A model generated the notes under the pieces. The model ran no database searches. It was not told the origin of the DNA and saw only the letters and a list, made by a program, of their open reading frames with translations. From the NCBI RefSeq assembly GCF_008386395.1, contig NZ_CP043761.1:6076001-6140000 (forward strand): a DNA stretch of 64,000 nucleotides. Reading direction: 5' to 3'. Both the position numbers and the translations under genes were made by a program. This DNA is from Paenibacillus sp. 37 (lineage in GTDB: Bacteria > Bacillota > Bacilli > Paenibacillales > Paenibacillaceae). Below, one piece after another: positions 24,936 through 34,779 of the stretch; position 1 is the first letter of the stretch, and every line of letters begins with the position of its first letter.

Positions 24936-26378
24936 ATGTCATTGAACAGGTGGTCCAAACGCTGGTTGTTAACAACACTTGGGCTTCTCATTATTATCTT
25001 TTCAAGTATCCTTGCACTGTCGATGATGCTGTTACAAGATCGAAATTCAGGCGAATCCAATCTGTCCCTGAATCAGGTTCGACTCAAGGTCAATCCGATC
25101 TTACTCGCTTTGGAGCAAAATCATCAGCATCTTAATGAACAAAATATTCGTGAAGTCATACGTTCCACCGCCAGAGAGACCGGGGTTCTACTTACCTATC
25201 TAAACTTGGATGGAAAAGTCATTCTGTCCTCCGACTCCACCTCTGAAGGGATGCAAGTTAATCTGCGTTCAGCTCTCCATTATGATCTGCATCATGCCAC
25301 GCAGGCCGCGGACGGTAACGACACGCTTGATATTGCGTTTCCCGTGATGGACGGACCGATGGGAAGTCAGATCGGCAATGCCATCTTTTCCATCCCCCAA
25401 GCGATGGTTACGGTTCTGCAACCGATGACTTTTCCGGTTATATTGATTAGCGTACTAATGCTCCTGTCACTGGTTCTGAGCTTATTTCTATTCTGGATAA
25501 AACGAAAACTGGACAAACACCTGCTCTCTCCCATCCATCAATTGAAGCAACATGCGGAATCCATGCTTAAAGGCAATTATGAAGAAAAAATCCAGTACAA
25601 CCGGAACGATGAATTGCTCGAAGTATATGCCATGTTTGATCTAATGCGCACGGAGATTAAACATATGAGCGAGCAGCGTATTCAGCAGGAACAAGCACAA
25701 AAAGAACTCATCACCAATATATCTCATGATATTAAAACACCAATTACCACGATAAAAGCATACATAGAAGCTATTGAGGAAGGACTATGCAACGATCAGG
25801 AGACGCTGATGGAATATATGGGAGTCATGCGGACCCATACGGATAAAACGGCACGCCTTGTGGAGGATCTGCTGGTTCATGCACTTCAGGAATTGGGGCA
25901 AATTTCGGTGGAAACCCGTGAAATGTACAGTGGGCCTATACTGGAGACGATGTTGAAACCTATTGAACATGTTGTCCTAACAAAGGGGCTTATCTATAAA
26001 GGACCCAACTACATCCCCAATGTGTTAATCGCTATCGACCCCACTCGAATTGAACAGGTGATCTCCAATCTTGCCGCCAATGCCCTCAAGCATACAGCTC
26101 CAGGAGACACGATACGTATAGATTTGGAACTGGAATCCGGGCACTTGAAAGTGACGATTGCCGATTCGGGTCAGGGAATACGTGTACAGGACATGCCATT
26201 TGTTTTTCAGCGTTACTTCAGAGGCCATACGAGTCATGCAGAACAACATGTTCAGGAAGGTACAGGGCTGGGCCTTTCCATCTGCCAAAGCATTATTGAA
26301 GCACATGGAGGTCATATTTCCTTTACTAGTAAAGAAGGACAAGGTACTACCTTCCGGTTCTATCTGCCGATCTGCTGA
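24936..26378 (+). CDS. membrane sensor histidine kinase
   Basis: A 480-residue kinase: helix 1 near residues 10-33, an extracytoplasmic sensor domain of about 130 residues, helix 2 near 165-190, HAMP, then HisKA with N-I-S-H-D-I-K-T-P (phospho-His about H264). The catalytic domain has N box LAANALKHTAPGD, DSGQGI and GTGLGLSI. The frame extends to 24882, but ATG 24936 with GGAGG upstream is the start. It lies 20 bases after its response regulator gene. The extracellular domain distinguishes it from the BceS kinases of bacitracin systems. Confidence 0.92.
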   Translation: MSLNRWSKRWLLTTLGLLIIIFSSILALSMMLLQDRNSGESNLSLNQVRLKVNPILLALEQNHQHLNEQNIREVIRSTARETGVLLTYLNLDGKVILSSDSTSEGMQVNLRSALHYDLHHATQAADGNDTLDIAFPVMDGPMGSQIGNAIFSIPQAMVTVLQPMTFPVILISVLMLLSLVLSLFLFWIKRKLDKHLLSPIHQLKQHAESMLKGNYEEKIQYNRNDELLEVYAMFDLMRTEIKHMSEQRIQQEQAQKELITNISHDIKTPITTIKAYIEAIEEGLCNDQETLMEYMGVMRTHTDKTARLVEDLLVHALQELGQISVETREMYSGPILETMLKPIEHVVLTKGLIYKGPNYIPNVLIAIDPTRIEQVISNLAANALKHTAPGDTIRIDLELESGHLKVTIADSGQGIRVQDMPFVFQRYFRGHTSHAEQHVQEGTGLGLSICQSIIEAHGGHISFTSKEGQGTTFRFYLPIC

Positions 26379-26481
26379 GCCCACACTCCACAGCTGTAAT
26401 ACTTTATTCATAATTCGATAAGGCTTCCTCAACATCCCTCCTCTAGAATGAATCCTATACTGCACTTGGGAGTGATTCGAC

Positions 26482-27240
26482 TTGTCCAAAAAAGTGATTA
26501 TCCGTGCACAGAATCTGTGCAAAACGTACAACAGCGGAAGTGAACAATATCATGCCATCCGTAATGTTGATCTCGACATCTATGAAGGAGAATTCACGGT
26601 CATCATGGGTAACTCTGGCTCTGGCAAATCAACCCTCCTATACCTGCTAAGCGGACTGGATCAGATCACAGCAGGTGAGGTCTATTTTCGTGACCAGCGG
26701 ATTGACGCTTACAGTGAACGGGAAATGTCCAACTTCCGTACCCGCCGGATTGGTTATATCTATCAGAGCATCAATCTGGTCCCGGACCTTTCCATCAAAG
26801 AAAACATTGCTTTACCGGGATATATTGCAGGAAACAAAAAGAAGGACATCCTATCCCGCGTTGCTGAGCTGATGAATGCCATGGATATTGATGGACAACG
26901 TAACCGTCTCCCCTCCCAAACTTCCGGAGGACAGCAGCAACGAGCTGCGATTGCACGGGCTTTGATCAACTCACCGGATATCATTTTTGCGGATGAACCG
27001 ACCGGAAGCTTAAATATGGAACATGGCACAGCTGTTCTCGATATCCTTACAGATATCCATCGAAAAGGACAGTCGGTAGTTATGGTTACGCATGATATTA
27101 AGGCTGCCTGTCGGGCAGATCGCCTGATCTATATTCAAGACGGCAAGATTGGCGGAATCCTTGAGTTCGATACCTATGACGAACATCAAATTCAAGATCG
27201 TGAAGCGATTATCTTCGCTTTGGTTACGGGGAAGGAATAA
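26482..27240 (+). CDS. ABC transporter ATP-binding protein (MacB/LolD type)
   Basis: A 252-residue ATPase with Walker A GNSGSGKST (43-51), Q-loop YQSINL, signature TSGGQQQRAAIARAL, Walker B IIFADEPTGSL and the H-loop VTHD. The start is TTG 26482, set by GGGAGTG 7 bases upstream. It lies two bases ahead of the permease gene, so the two form one transporter. The EPTGSLN motif is typical of the FtsE/LolD/MacB branch, which drives mechanical movement of periplasmic or extracellular parts rather than classical import. Confidence 0.93.
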   Translation: MSKKVIIRAQNLCKTYNSGSEQYHAIRNVDLDIYEGEFTVIMGNSGSGKSTLLYLLSGLDQITAGEVYFRDQRIDAYSEREMSNFRTRRIGYIYQSINLVPDLSIKENIALPGYIAGNKKKDILSRVAELMNAMDIDGQRNRLPSQTSGGQQQRAAIARALINSPDIIFADEPTGSLNMEHGTAVLDILTDIHRKGQSVVMVTHDIKAACRADRLIYIQDGKIGGILEFDTYDEHQIQDREAIIFALVTGKE

Positions 27241-27242
27241 CG

Positions 27243-29645
27243 ATGGCAGTCATGTTTAAACTTAGCTTGTCGTATCTGGGTAGGAACAAAATACAAAATG
27301 CGCTGATTGCGCTGCTCCTGCTACTCTCGACACTTCTTGTATCTACAGCTATTGTCATTCTGGCGAACACAGGCAATCAGTTTCATGAAATGCATATCCG
27401 CACCCATGGGTCTCATCAGATTCTGACTTTTGAGAAAGGGCTGAATGACCCGGAGACGGTGCACGATTGGTGGGCTTCCCAGGATGACGTTCAGGTGTCC
27501 CCGTTACTATCGTATCGTTCATTGTCAGGCATCATCTTGAATGAAACTCACATCCCTAACATCTACCTGTACATGTTTAATACACCTCCGCCGCCATGGG
27601 GTGTGGATGAACTTATTTTTTCAAGTGGAACACCCAGCACGACTCCCGAACCGGGCTCCGTCTGGATTCCAACGTCCATGGCAAATGCCTATCATATTTC
27701 GTTAGATGATACCATTGGCTTCAAAACCGGCTCAAGCACACTCGAATTGAATGTGTCGGGTATTGTCATCGACGTACCGTACGGAGCACCCTTCTCCAAT
27801 ACTGCACGGGTCTGGATGAATTCTGCTGATTATCAACGTGATTTCACGGCACTCGCTGGCAACGAGAATTACATGATCGGTATTCATTTCAACGATTACA
27901 GTATGAATTCATTGTATTGGGAACGGTACAATCGCGAGACAGGTACTCCGTTTCTGGAATCCAAAATGGAGTTCGAAGCGATCTCCTCTTTTTATCTGAT
28001 TATTAACCAGGTTATTGGCTTCATTATGATTTTCATGGGCGTTGTCATGCTCTCCATCGCTTTGATGACCATCGGGTTCACAATTTCGGATGCCATACTG
28101 GCCAATTACAGAACGATAGGTATTCTCAAATCACTCGGGCTAACTGCCCGGAGAACAATAGGTACCTATGTCATTCAATATGCGATGCTCTCCATTGCTG
28201 CCATTATCCCCGGAATTGCACTTAGCGTATGGATCTCCAGGTGGATCATTAATATATCCGTGTCCTCTCTTCGAGTGGACCATCAGAACATTCCAGTCCA
28301 AGGATTGGACGCTGCCATTATGGCTGGTGTGCTTCTATTTGCTATAGTGATTCTGTCCGTTGTGTTATATGCCAAAAAAGCACGCAGCATACAGCCTGTG
28401 CAGGCCATTCGTTATGGTATGTCGGAGACAGATAATAGCCGGATGGCGGGCAAAATGAATTCACCCTGGGCACGATGGATCGGGTTCACACGACTGCCTG
28501 TGACTATGGCCCTTGGACTTCGACATTTGTTCAAAAACACCAAAAGTTCTATTCTAACCCTCCTGCTGACCACGATGGCATCCTCTGTATTGGTTCTAGG
28601 GTATGTTCTGCTGACCAGCATAACCGGAATCTATCAGACCGCAGCCCATTGGGGGTATGATAATGCCAACATCGCAGCAGTCGTGGTGAACAAAAGTACC
28701 TTCCCCCAGGCTGAGCTGAAACACGTGTTAGAACAGGATTCAAGGATCAGCAATGTGGGCTGGCAAGGGAACACAACGGGTGTCATTAGCCCGGAGTCTT
28801 CTAAGGGAGTGCAAGGCCCATCCATCAGTCTCAACTTGAGTGTACTGGACGGAAAATATCAGGAACTTGGGTTCACAACGTTGAGAGGCGATAACCCTCG
28901 CCATGTGAATGAGATTGCCATTGGTGTAAGTATAGCCCAAACATCCAATAAGGATCTTGGTGATCTCATCGACATCTATATTGAAGGAGAGAAGAGGACA
29001 TTCCTCATCACAGGAATCTATCAGGCAATCGCCAACATGTCTGTTTCAGGCCGAATCACGATCGATGCCATGAGAAGTGTGAACCCGGCTTATGGTGAAT
29101 TCGATGCCATTTTCATCAATGTGAAGGATATTACACAGGCGGATCTGATTGCCGGGGAATTGAACGAACAATTTAAAGATTTTGCATCCGTAGTCACCCA
29201 GAAGACATTGCTTGATTCAGTATACGCGGAAGCTGCCAATATCCTGATCTATCCCATGAGTCTGATTGGATTGCTGTTCATCGCTGTGACGTTCATCATT
29301 ATTTTCAGCACCTGTCGGATCAATATCCGCAAAGAGAGCAGAAACTACGGAATATACAAATCACTGGGAATGACATCCCGCCAGATCCGATTCTCGGTCA
29401 CGATGGGAATGATCGTGCTGTCCTCCATCGGAGCGATACTGGGTATGCTCGTCGGCGTATATGTACTTCCTCTTCTGCTCGAACTGGTCCTTTCCGGTTA
29501 TGGTATCGTCGAGCTTCCGCTGATCCTGAATTGGGGTGGAATGATACTGTTCGCCTGTCTAAGTATCATTGCAGCGGGTCTTGGTTCATGGTTCTCTTCG
29601 CGAATTATTCGTGGGGCATCGCCACGTATGTTGGTTATCGAATAA
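27243..29645 (+). CDS. FtsX-family ABC transporter permease
   Basis: An 800-residue membrane protein made of two FtsX-like repeats. Helix 1 is near residues 15-37, followed by an extracellular domain to about 255, three helices (about 258-370), another single helix near 430-455, a second extracellular domain to about 670, and three final helices. LKSLGLTARRTIG and YKSLGMTSRQIRF are the coupling-helix motifs that contact the ATPase. ATG 27243 with GAAGGAA. It probably exports or extracts a lipid-like or peptide compound, with the kinase pair acting as its sensor; the substrate is unknown. Confidence 0.9.
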   Translation: MAVMFKLSLSYLGRNKIQNALIALLLLLSTLLVSTAIVILANTGNQFHEMHIRTHGSHQILTFEKGLNDPETVHDWWASQDDVQVSPLLSYRSLSGIILNETHIPNIYLYMFNTPPPPWGVDELIFSSGTPSTTPEPGSVWIPTSMANAYHISLDDTIGFKTGSSTLELNVSGIVIDVPYGAPFSNTARVWMNSADYQRDFTALAGNENYMIGIHFNDYSMNSLYWERYNRETGTPFLESKMEFEAISSFYLIINQVIGFIMIFMGVVMLSIALMTIGFTISDAILANYRTIGILKSLGLTARRTIGTYVIQYAMLSIAAIIPGIALSVWISRWIINISVSSLRVDHQNIPVQGLDAAIMAGVLLFAIVILSVVLYAKKARSIQPVQAIRYGMSETDNSRMAGKMNSPWARWIGFTRLPVTMALGLRHLFKNTKSSILTLLLTTMASSVLVLGYVLLTSITGIYQTAAHWGYDNANIAAVVVNKSTFPQAELKHVLEQDSRISNVGWQGNTTGVISPESSKGVQGPSISLNLSVLDGKYQELGFTTLRGDNPRHVNEIAIGVSIAQTSNKDLGDLIDIYIEGEKRTFLITGIYQAIANMSVSGRITIDAMRSVNPAYGEFDAIFINVKDITQADLIAGELNEQFKDFASVVTQKTLLDSVYAEAANILIYPMSLIGLLFIAVTFIIIFSTCRINIRKESRNYGIYKSLGMTSRQIRFSVTMGMIVLSSIGAILGMLVGVYVLPLLLELVLSGYGIVELPLILNWGGMILFACLSIIAAGLGSWFSSRIIRGASPRMLVIE

Positions 29646-29660
29646 GGTAGTCAGGATTCT

Positions 29661-29721
29661 ATAACGCAATAACAGCCCTTCCATGCCTTTATAAAAGGTG
29701 GAAGGGCTGTTATTGCGTTAT
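29661..29721. terminator. bidirectional terminator, 23-base perfect stem
   Basis: Perfect inverted arms of 23 bases (29661-29683 and 29699-29721), and the 15-base loop itself folds (CCTTT/AAAGG). It lies between the convergent permease and mmuM genes, 16 and 4 bases from their stops, and should end both transcripts. Confidence 0.9.
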
Positions 29722-29724
29722 GAT

Positions 29725-30792
29725 TTAACTCCGCCATTTCTTCGCAAGTTCACCAATCTGATGTGGCGTAGTGCGGCAGCAGCCGCCAATAATTTTCGCG
29801 CCCGCAGCAACCCACTGTTCCGAAGCATCACTCATACTGCCACATGTACCCTGTCCACTCCACGTCTTCGTTGCTGCATCGTATACTTCTCCCGAGTTCG
29901 GATACACAATCACAGGTTTATCGCTGGTACGGCTCAAAATACCCACTGCTTCCGTCACCACTTCCATCGGAGCACAGTTCAGGCCAATCGCCGCAACCTG
30001 CGGCTCGGAGCCAAACGTCTGTGCACATACCTCAAGCGGTGTGCCTTCGCTGATGCTTGTCCCGTCTTTTAAAGAAAAAGATAACCAGGCATACGCATGA
30101 GGAAACTCCTTCAGTAAATCAACCAGCACCTGTGCTTCCTGCAAGGAAGGAATCGTCTCAAACGCCAGAATATCAGCACCCGCTTCAATCAGCGCCGCCA
30201 TACGCGGACGGTGAAATGCGGCAATCGTCTCATCCGACACGCCGTAATGACCCACATACTCTGAACCGTCCGCCAGATAAGCGCCGTACGGACCAACGGA
30301 CCCGGCAATAATTGGACGTGGACGAAGACAATTTCCTTCGCGATCCCCTGTACGATCTGTTATATACTCCTCATTCTCCACCGTCTCAGCATGTACCGAA
30401 GAAGCTTCTACAAGCTGACTTGTCGAGCTTTCTCTCCCTACTAGTCTACTCTGCACTTCTGCCCACACGTCATCTCTCGCCTGTGCAGCCAGTTCCACCG
30501 TCTTGCGGATCAGCTCCAGTGCTGCCTGTTCATCGATCCCTCTCTTGCGGAAACCATCCACCGTCGCCTGATAACTGGATGTAATCGCACAGTCGGCTCC
30601 TGCTCGAAAATAATCTGCATGGACCTGAACGATAACATCCGGATTCTCAAGTAACACACGAGCAGACCATAGTGGATCATCGAGATCACATCCATGCTGT
30701 TCGAGTTCCGTTGCCAGCGCTCCATCCAGAATCATGACCGGATGTTCACGCAGGATCTGTTCTAAGGGGTTAGTCTGTTGTGCTTGCGTCAT
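29725..30792 (-). CDS. mmuM: homocysteine S-methyltransferase
   Basis: A 355-residue barrel enzyme that moves a methyl group from S-methylmethionine (or S-adenosylmethionine) to homocysteine, giving methionine. Signatures: [15 protein letters not shown] at the start, the DPLWSA motif, [16 protein letters not shown] in the middle, and the zinc-binding cysteines in GLNCAP and the C-terminal GGCCRTTP. An insert of about 40 residues after the VWAEVQSRL helix makes it longer than typical. ATG 30792 with AGAGGAC. It overlaps the end of the permease gene by 23 bases, so the two are translated together and share the SAM riboswitch control. Confidence 0.93.
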   Translation of the reverse strand: MTQAQQTNPLEQILREHPVMILDGALATELEQHGCDLDDPLWSARVLLENPDVIVQVHADYFRAGADCAITSSYQATVDGFRKRGIDEQAALELIRKTVELAAQARDDVWAEVQSRLVGRESSTSQLVEASSVHAETVENEEYITDRTGDREGNCLRPRPIIAGSVGPYGAYLADGSEYVGHYGVSDETIAAFHRPRMAALIEAGADILAFETIPSLQEAQVLVDLLKEFPHAYAWLSFSLKDGTSISEGTPLEVCAQTFGSEPQVAAIGLNCAPMEVVTEAVGILSRTSDKPVIVYPNSGEVYDAATKTWSGQGTCGSMSDASEQWVAAGAKIIGGCCRTTPHQIGELAKKWRS

Positions 30793-32182
30793 GTACTTGT
30801 CCTCTTTTCTTATTCACACGTTCTGTCAGATAATAAGCAGCGTAACACACTGCAATAAACGGAACCCCACAATATAGCGCAATTCGCTGTGTCGGGTCAA
30901 AGGCAATACCTATGCATGAAGCCAGGCATAATATAAATGAAACAATTGGTACCACCGGATATAGTGGTGTGCGGTAGACCAGATCTTTGACCGCATGTCC
31001 TTCCCGGATATATTGTCTGCGGAACATGTATTGGGAGACACTGATACTCATCCATACCGCAACGACAGCCAGACCTGAAATGGAAACCAGTGTAATATAC
31101 ACGGTACCTGGCGCAATGATGCTGGACAGCAAGGCCAACGCACCACCCACCATACTAATCAGAAGTGCATTCAGCGGTACCCCGCTTTTGGTCAATTTGG
31201 CAAACCACGGAGAGATCGTTTTTTTGTCAGCCAGAGACCAGAGCATCCGTGAAGATGCATATAGGCCCGAATTGGCAGCAGAGAGAATCGCCGTCAGAAT
31301 AACAAAGTTCATAATGTCTGCTGCATAGGGTACACCCACCCGCTCCATTACCGCTACAAACGGACTTTCCAGTACACTGGCATCCGACATGGGCAACAAG
31401 GCCGACAAGATAATAATCGTTCCGATGAAGAAAATAACCAAACGCCACAGCGTTGTATGAATAGCTTTCGGTATCGTCTTTTCCGGGTTCTCCGTCTCAC
31501 CCGCGGCAATGCCGATTAACTCGGTGCCTGAGAAGGCAAAGTTTACAGCAAGCATGGTCATCAATATGGCTGTAGCCCCATGAGGGAACCACCCGGATGC
31601 GGTAATATTCGATAGAAATGGAGCCGGTTCAGAATCCGCCATGGGAATGAACCCAAACATGGCTGCGCCACCGATAATAATGAAGATTACGATAGTCACT
31701 ACTTTTACAGATGAGAACCAGAACTCGGATTCCGCAAATAATTTCACCGTTAATGCATTAAACAGAAAGATCATCAGTGCAAAGAGCGCACTCCATATCC
31801 ATACGTTCACCGATGGGAACCAGCGCTGCATCAGCAATCCAGCGGCTGTGAATTCGGAGCCAAGCGCAACAGTCCAGGTTAACCAGTATAACCAAGCCAC
31901 CGTGTAGCCTGTTGCCGGTCCGATATATTTGGCTGCATAACTATGAAATGCTCCCGTCTCTGGCATATGAACAGACAGTTCACCAAGGCAGAGCATCACC
32001 AGATATACAACGATGGCTCCGATTAGATAGGACAGAATGGTTCCCAGTGGTCCCGCCTGCTGAATGGTGTAACCTGAGCTGAGGAATAATCCCGTTCCAA
32101 TGACTCCTCCGAGAGAGAGCATGACCACATGCCGTGCTTGCATTTTCCGCTGAAAATGCCCTTTGTCGTTGTTGTTTTCCAT
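30770..32182 (-). CDS. mmuP: S-methylmethionine / amino-acid permease
   Basis: A 470-residue APC-family permease with 12 predicted helices. Consensus segments are [27 protein letters not shown] in helix 1, [27 protein letters not shown], and [24 protein letters not shown]. Its overlap with mmuM and the SAM riboswitch in its leader point to uptake of S-methylmethionine, a plant sulfur compound, although amino-acid permeases of this family look alike. The ATG at 32182 follows GGGGAG. Confidence 0.88.
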   Translation of the reverse strand: MENNNDKGHFQRKMQARHVVMLSLGGVIGTGLFLSSGYTIQQAGPLGTILSYLIGAIVVYLVMLCLGELSVHMPETGAFHSYAAKYIGPATGYTVAWLYWLTWTVALGSEFTAAGLLMQRWFPSVNVWIWSALFALMIFLFNALTVKLFAESEFWFSSVKVVTIVIFIIIGGAAMFGFIPMADSEPAPFLSNITASGWFPHGATAILMTMLAVNFAFSGTELIGIAAGETENPEKTIPKAIHTTLWRLVIFFIGTIIILSALLPMSDASVLESPFVAVMERVGVPYAADIMNFVILTAILSAANSGLYASSRMLWSLADKKTISPWFAKLTKSGVPLNALLISMVGGALALLSSIIAPGTVYITLVSISGLAVVAVWMSISVSQYMFRRQYIREGHAVKDLVYRTPLYPVVPIVSFILCLASCIGIAFDPTQRIALYCGVPFIAVCYAAYYLTERVNKKRGQVHDASTTD

Positions 32183-32212
32183 ACCAGCTGCTCCCCTACT
32201 TCTTCATCCAGA

Positions 32213-32246
32213 AAAAACAAAAAAGACCCACTCTGCCTAAAGAGTG
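32213..32246 (-). terminator. regulatory terminator of the SAM riboswitch
   Basis: On the minus strand CACTCT, loop TTAGGC, AGAGTG, then GGTCTTTTTTGTTTTTT. It sits between the riboswitch aptamer and the mmuP start, as in transcription-attenuating S-box leaders. Confidence 0.85.
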
Positions 32247-32275
32247 CGCCGTTACTGACAAATAAAAACAAACGC

Positions 32276-32376
32276 TCCTATCTATCAGGCTTTCACCCGC
32301 TGGAATTAGCACAGTATCCTTCAGATCTGTTGCTGAGGTTTCTAAGGGCCAGTCCCTCCACCTCTCTGGATAAGAA
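32276..32376 (-). promoter_or_regulatory. SAM-I riboswitch (S-box) aptamer
   Basis: The minus-strand sequence carries the S-box core in order: AGAGAGGTGGAGGGACTGGC, then CCT...GAAACCTC, GCAACAG, GTGCTAATTCC and the GTGAAAG segment. P1 can form from TCTTATC with GATAGGA. High S-adenosylmethionine should favour the terminator at 32213-32246 and switch off mmuP-mmuM. The elements are seen directly; the ligand is established for this class. Confidence 0.95.
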
Positions 32377-32390
32377 AATGATTTTTTACT

Positions 32391-32419
32391 AATATAGCGA
32401 TCTATCATGAATGTGTCAA
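32391..32419 (-). promoter_or_regulatory. sigma-A promoter of the mmuP-mmuM leader
   Basis: TTGACA (32419-32414), 17 bases, TATATT (32396-32391) on the minus strand; transcription would begin about 8 bases before the aptamer. Confidence 0.85.
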
Positions 32420-32446
32420 CATTTAAATAATAAATGGCACACCTCG

Positions 32447-33649
32447 CTATTCCGTGGAAGACCCCGGATTGGTGATGGTGGTCTTTACCTCATACGTGAT
32501 CGGCACGGTGCTAAAAATTTTATCCCAATCGTCTTTGACTTTTTTCCATGTTTTAGGTTCTTTAATACGCAAGCTATCCCGAAAATCCGCAACATCTACT
32601 TTATAGGTATGCTGCAGTTTGTATAACACCTGTCGAATCTGTTGTTCAGCCAGTTCAGCAAATTCTTTTTCCAATTCTCTGAGATAAGCACCTTTTTCCT
32701 CTTCCTCTGGAGCACGCCAATCCTCCATCAACCAGCCTTCGGATTCAGTCTTCACATGGAATGAAATATCATCGCCAACCACTTTTGGAATTATTTTTGT
32801 TTTTTTCTTCTTCATTTCATATACAACAGTGAATCCCGCTTTATTGTATGTCTTCAAGATGCCTCCTTTTTCTTTAGGTCTGATCCACGACAGCCCTTCT
32901 AGATCCGTTTGGCTGAGTTCCCCGATGAATTTGGTCGTTTTCCCATCAAAGATACTGGCACCGGAGAACTTGTCCTCTCCATTGAAGTTCAGTACATTCT
33001 GGAGCAAAAAGCTGGAACCGGATTGCATTTGTGCATCTAGTTTGGAGAGTAAAACGGGGTCCAGGATTTTATTGGACAAGTACGAATTACCGGTAATACC
33101 TGTAAGATAAAATGCTGGAATCCGGGAAGGATCATCTGAAGTCAGTACATCAGCAGCGCGATGATGGCTAATCAGCACCAGACAGTTAGGACGAATATCG
33201 TTATCCCGAAGTACAAAATCCAGCAGCTGGTCCAGACCATACTTTTTGGCGATATCCTTGGACACAACGATAACCTTCAGATGATGCCCGATGAGCGGAT
33301 GATCTCGCCTTAGTGCAAACTGACGAAAGATTTGCAGCAAGGAATCTCCGGTAAGCTGTTCATTGGAGTAGGACGTTTTACCAGAAGCAGGTGACCCGGA
33401 TTGTTGGCTCTTCTGACTGCTGGAGTTACCGGGAGCAATCTGTACCGTGGCTGTCACATTGTTCTGCTTGGAATACGTTCCTCCCTGATTAGCGATGTTT
33501 TTCTCAAATTCCGTCTCTTTGCCAATATCGATCCCAAGACCAACGTATACACTTAGATCCTCTATCTCCCGACTGCTCCAACATCCGGATATCGTTAAGA
33601 GTATGCATAATACAGTGGCTAAGCGTAACAACATACGGAATGTAATCAT
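32447..33649 (-). CDS. spore germination receptor lipoprotein (Ger(x)C family)
   Basis: A 400-residue lipoprotein: signal peptide with lipobox T-I-S-G-C (Cys about residue 23), then GCWSSREIEDLSVYVGLGID, the standard start of GerAC-type proteins. A Gly/Ser-rich loop (about 70-95) and the conserved C-terminal domain follow. It is the C subunit of a germinant receptor in the spore inner membrane. The ATG at 33649 overlaps the stop of the B gene as ATGA, with AAAGGAGG upstream. Last gene of the operon. Confidence 0.93.
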   Translation of the reverse strand: MITFRMLLRLATVLCILLTISGCWSSREIEDLSVYVGLGIDIGKETEFEKNIANQGGTYSKQNNVTATVQIAPGNSSSQKSQQSGSPASGKTSYSNEQLTGDSLLQIFRQFALRRDHPLIGHHLKVIVVSKDIAKKYGLDQLLDFVLRDNDIRPNCLVLISHHRAADVLTSDDPSRIPAFYLTGITGNSYLSNKILDPVLLSKLDAQMQSGSSFLLQNVLNFNGEDKFSGASIFDGKTTKFIGELSQTDLEGLSWIRPKEKGGILKTYNKAGFTVVYEMKKKKTKIIPKVVGDDISFHVKTESEGWLMEDWRAPEEEEKGAYLRELEKEFAELAEQQIRQVLYKLQHTYKVDVADFRDSLRIKEPKTWKKVKDDWDKIFSTVPITYEVKTTITNPGSSTE

Positions 33650-34746
33650 GCATGCTTGCCTCCTTTTTTACGAATCAGACTTAACAACAGTAGTACCAGA
33701 GGTAAAATGGCAAACAACCATACGGACACGTTACCCAGCATATCTCCTAGTTCGAAGGTATCATCCACGGTCTTGGGCATCATTGCTATCAGATAGATGA
33801 ACGGAAGCAGACCGTACATAATACCTTTGATTTTTTTGGAACGGAACAAATCACGAATACCCACCGACGCGCAGTAATGTGTGATCGCTGTAGTCGAGAA
33901 AATTTGCATAATCCAGATGACCAGCAATAATGATTCGAATCTTTCGAATATTAAACCTTGTATCTCAAAGCTTCTTACCAAATCCAGCGTTGGCCAGGTT
34001 CGCGTTTTGATCCCATCAAGGGATAAACTGCCTATGACCATGACAACCGTGATCAAGTAGATAATGGTGGATATGAATATCCCCCAGCTCATCGCTTTAT
34101 TGCTTTTCTTCGGATTTTTCATATAGGCAGTCATGACTAACATCACCTCATAGCCCGTATAAGACAATAGTGATGGTTTTAGCCCTTTGAAAACGGGCAT
34201 AACCCCATCACCGAGAACGGGTCTCAGATTGCCTATCTCGAATAACTGATTACTGAGCAAAATTTCAATTACAAATATAATGATCGTAATCGGCAGAATA
34301 ATCTCGAACACGCGTACAATGACACCAAGCCCACCCGAGATCATATATATACCGATCCACATGAAGACCATAACAATTGCCCAGGTGGGGGTGCGTTCGA
34401 GTAGATACATTCCTGTCACATCAGCCATGACTCTTACTTCAAAAGCTGCAATCACCGTGAAATACATAATCATAGCAAATCCCAGTATGTAAGCAATCCA
34501 GTTCCCCGTAATTTCGCGGGTGAACTGGAACACGGTTTCCCCCGGAAATCTGCGACACAGGGTAACCATAATTATTCCAATACCTGTAATAATCAGTCCA
34601 GACAGTATAATGGAAATCCAGACATCTGGTGTTCCTACAGCCTTGCTAGTTGTTCGAGGTAACGTCAATATCCCGGCACCAAGCATGTAATTGACAATAA
34701 TTACAACGGCCTGTGTCGTGGTTAGCTTTCCTTGGGAGCCATTCAC
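33646..34746 (-). CDS. spore germination receptor permease subunit (GerB family)
   Basis: A 366-residue integral membrane protein with about ten helices, of the endospore germination permease branch of the APC superfamily. It starts QGKLTTTQAVVIIVNYMLGAGILTLPR and continues YTGYEVMLVMTAYMKNPKKS, as expected of the family. It probably binds the germinant. The start is GTG 34746 after GGAGG with a 9-base spacer. It lies 33 bases after gerA and overlaps gerC by 4 bases. Confidence 0.93.
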   Translation of the reverse strand: MNGSQGKLTTTQAVVIIVNYMLGAGILTLPRTTSKAVGTPDVWISIILSGLIITGIGIIMVTLCRRFPGETVFQFTREITGNWIAYILGFAMIMYFTVIAAFEVRVMADVTGMYLLERTPTWAIVMVFMWIGIYMISGGLGVIVRVFEIILPITIIIFVIEILLSNQLFEIGNLRPVLGDGVMPVFKGLKPSLLSYTGYEVMLVMTAYMKNPKKSNKAMSWGIFISTIIYLITVVMVIGSLSLDGIKTRTWPTLDLVRSFEIQGLIFERFESLLLVIWIMQIFSTTAITHYCASVGIRDLFRSKKIKGIMYGLLPFIYLIAMMPKTVDDTFELGDMLGNVSVWLFAILPLVLLLLSLIRKKGGKHA

Positions 34747-34779
34747 TTTAGTTCACCTCCAGACCTTCTGTGAGTTAGC

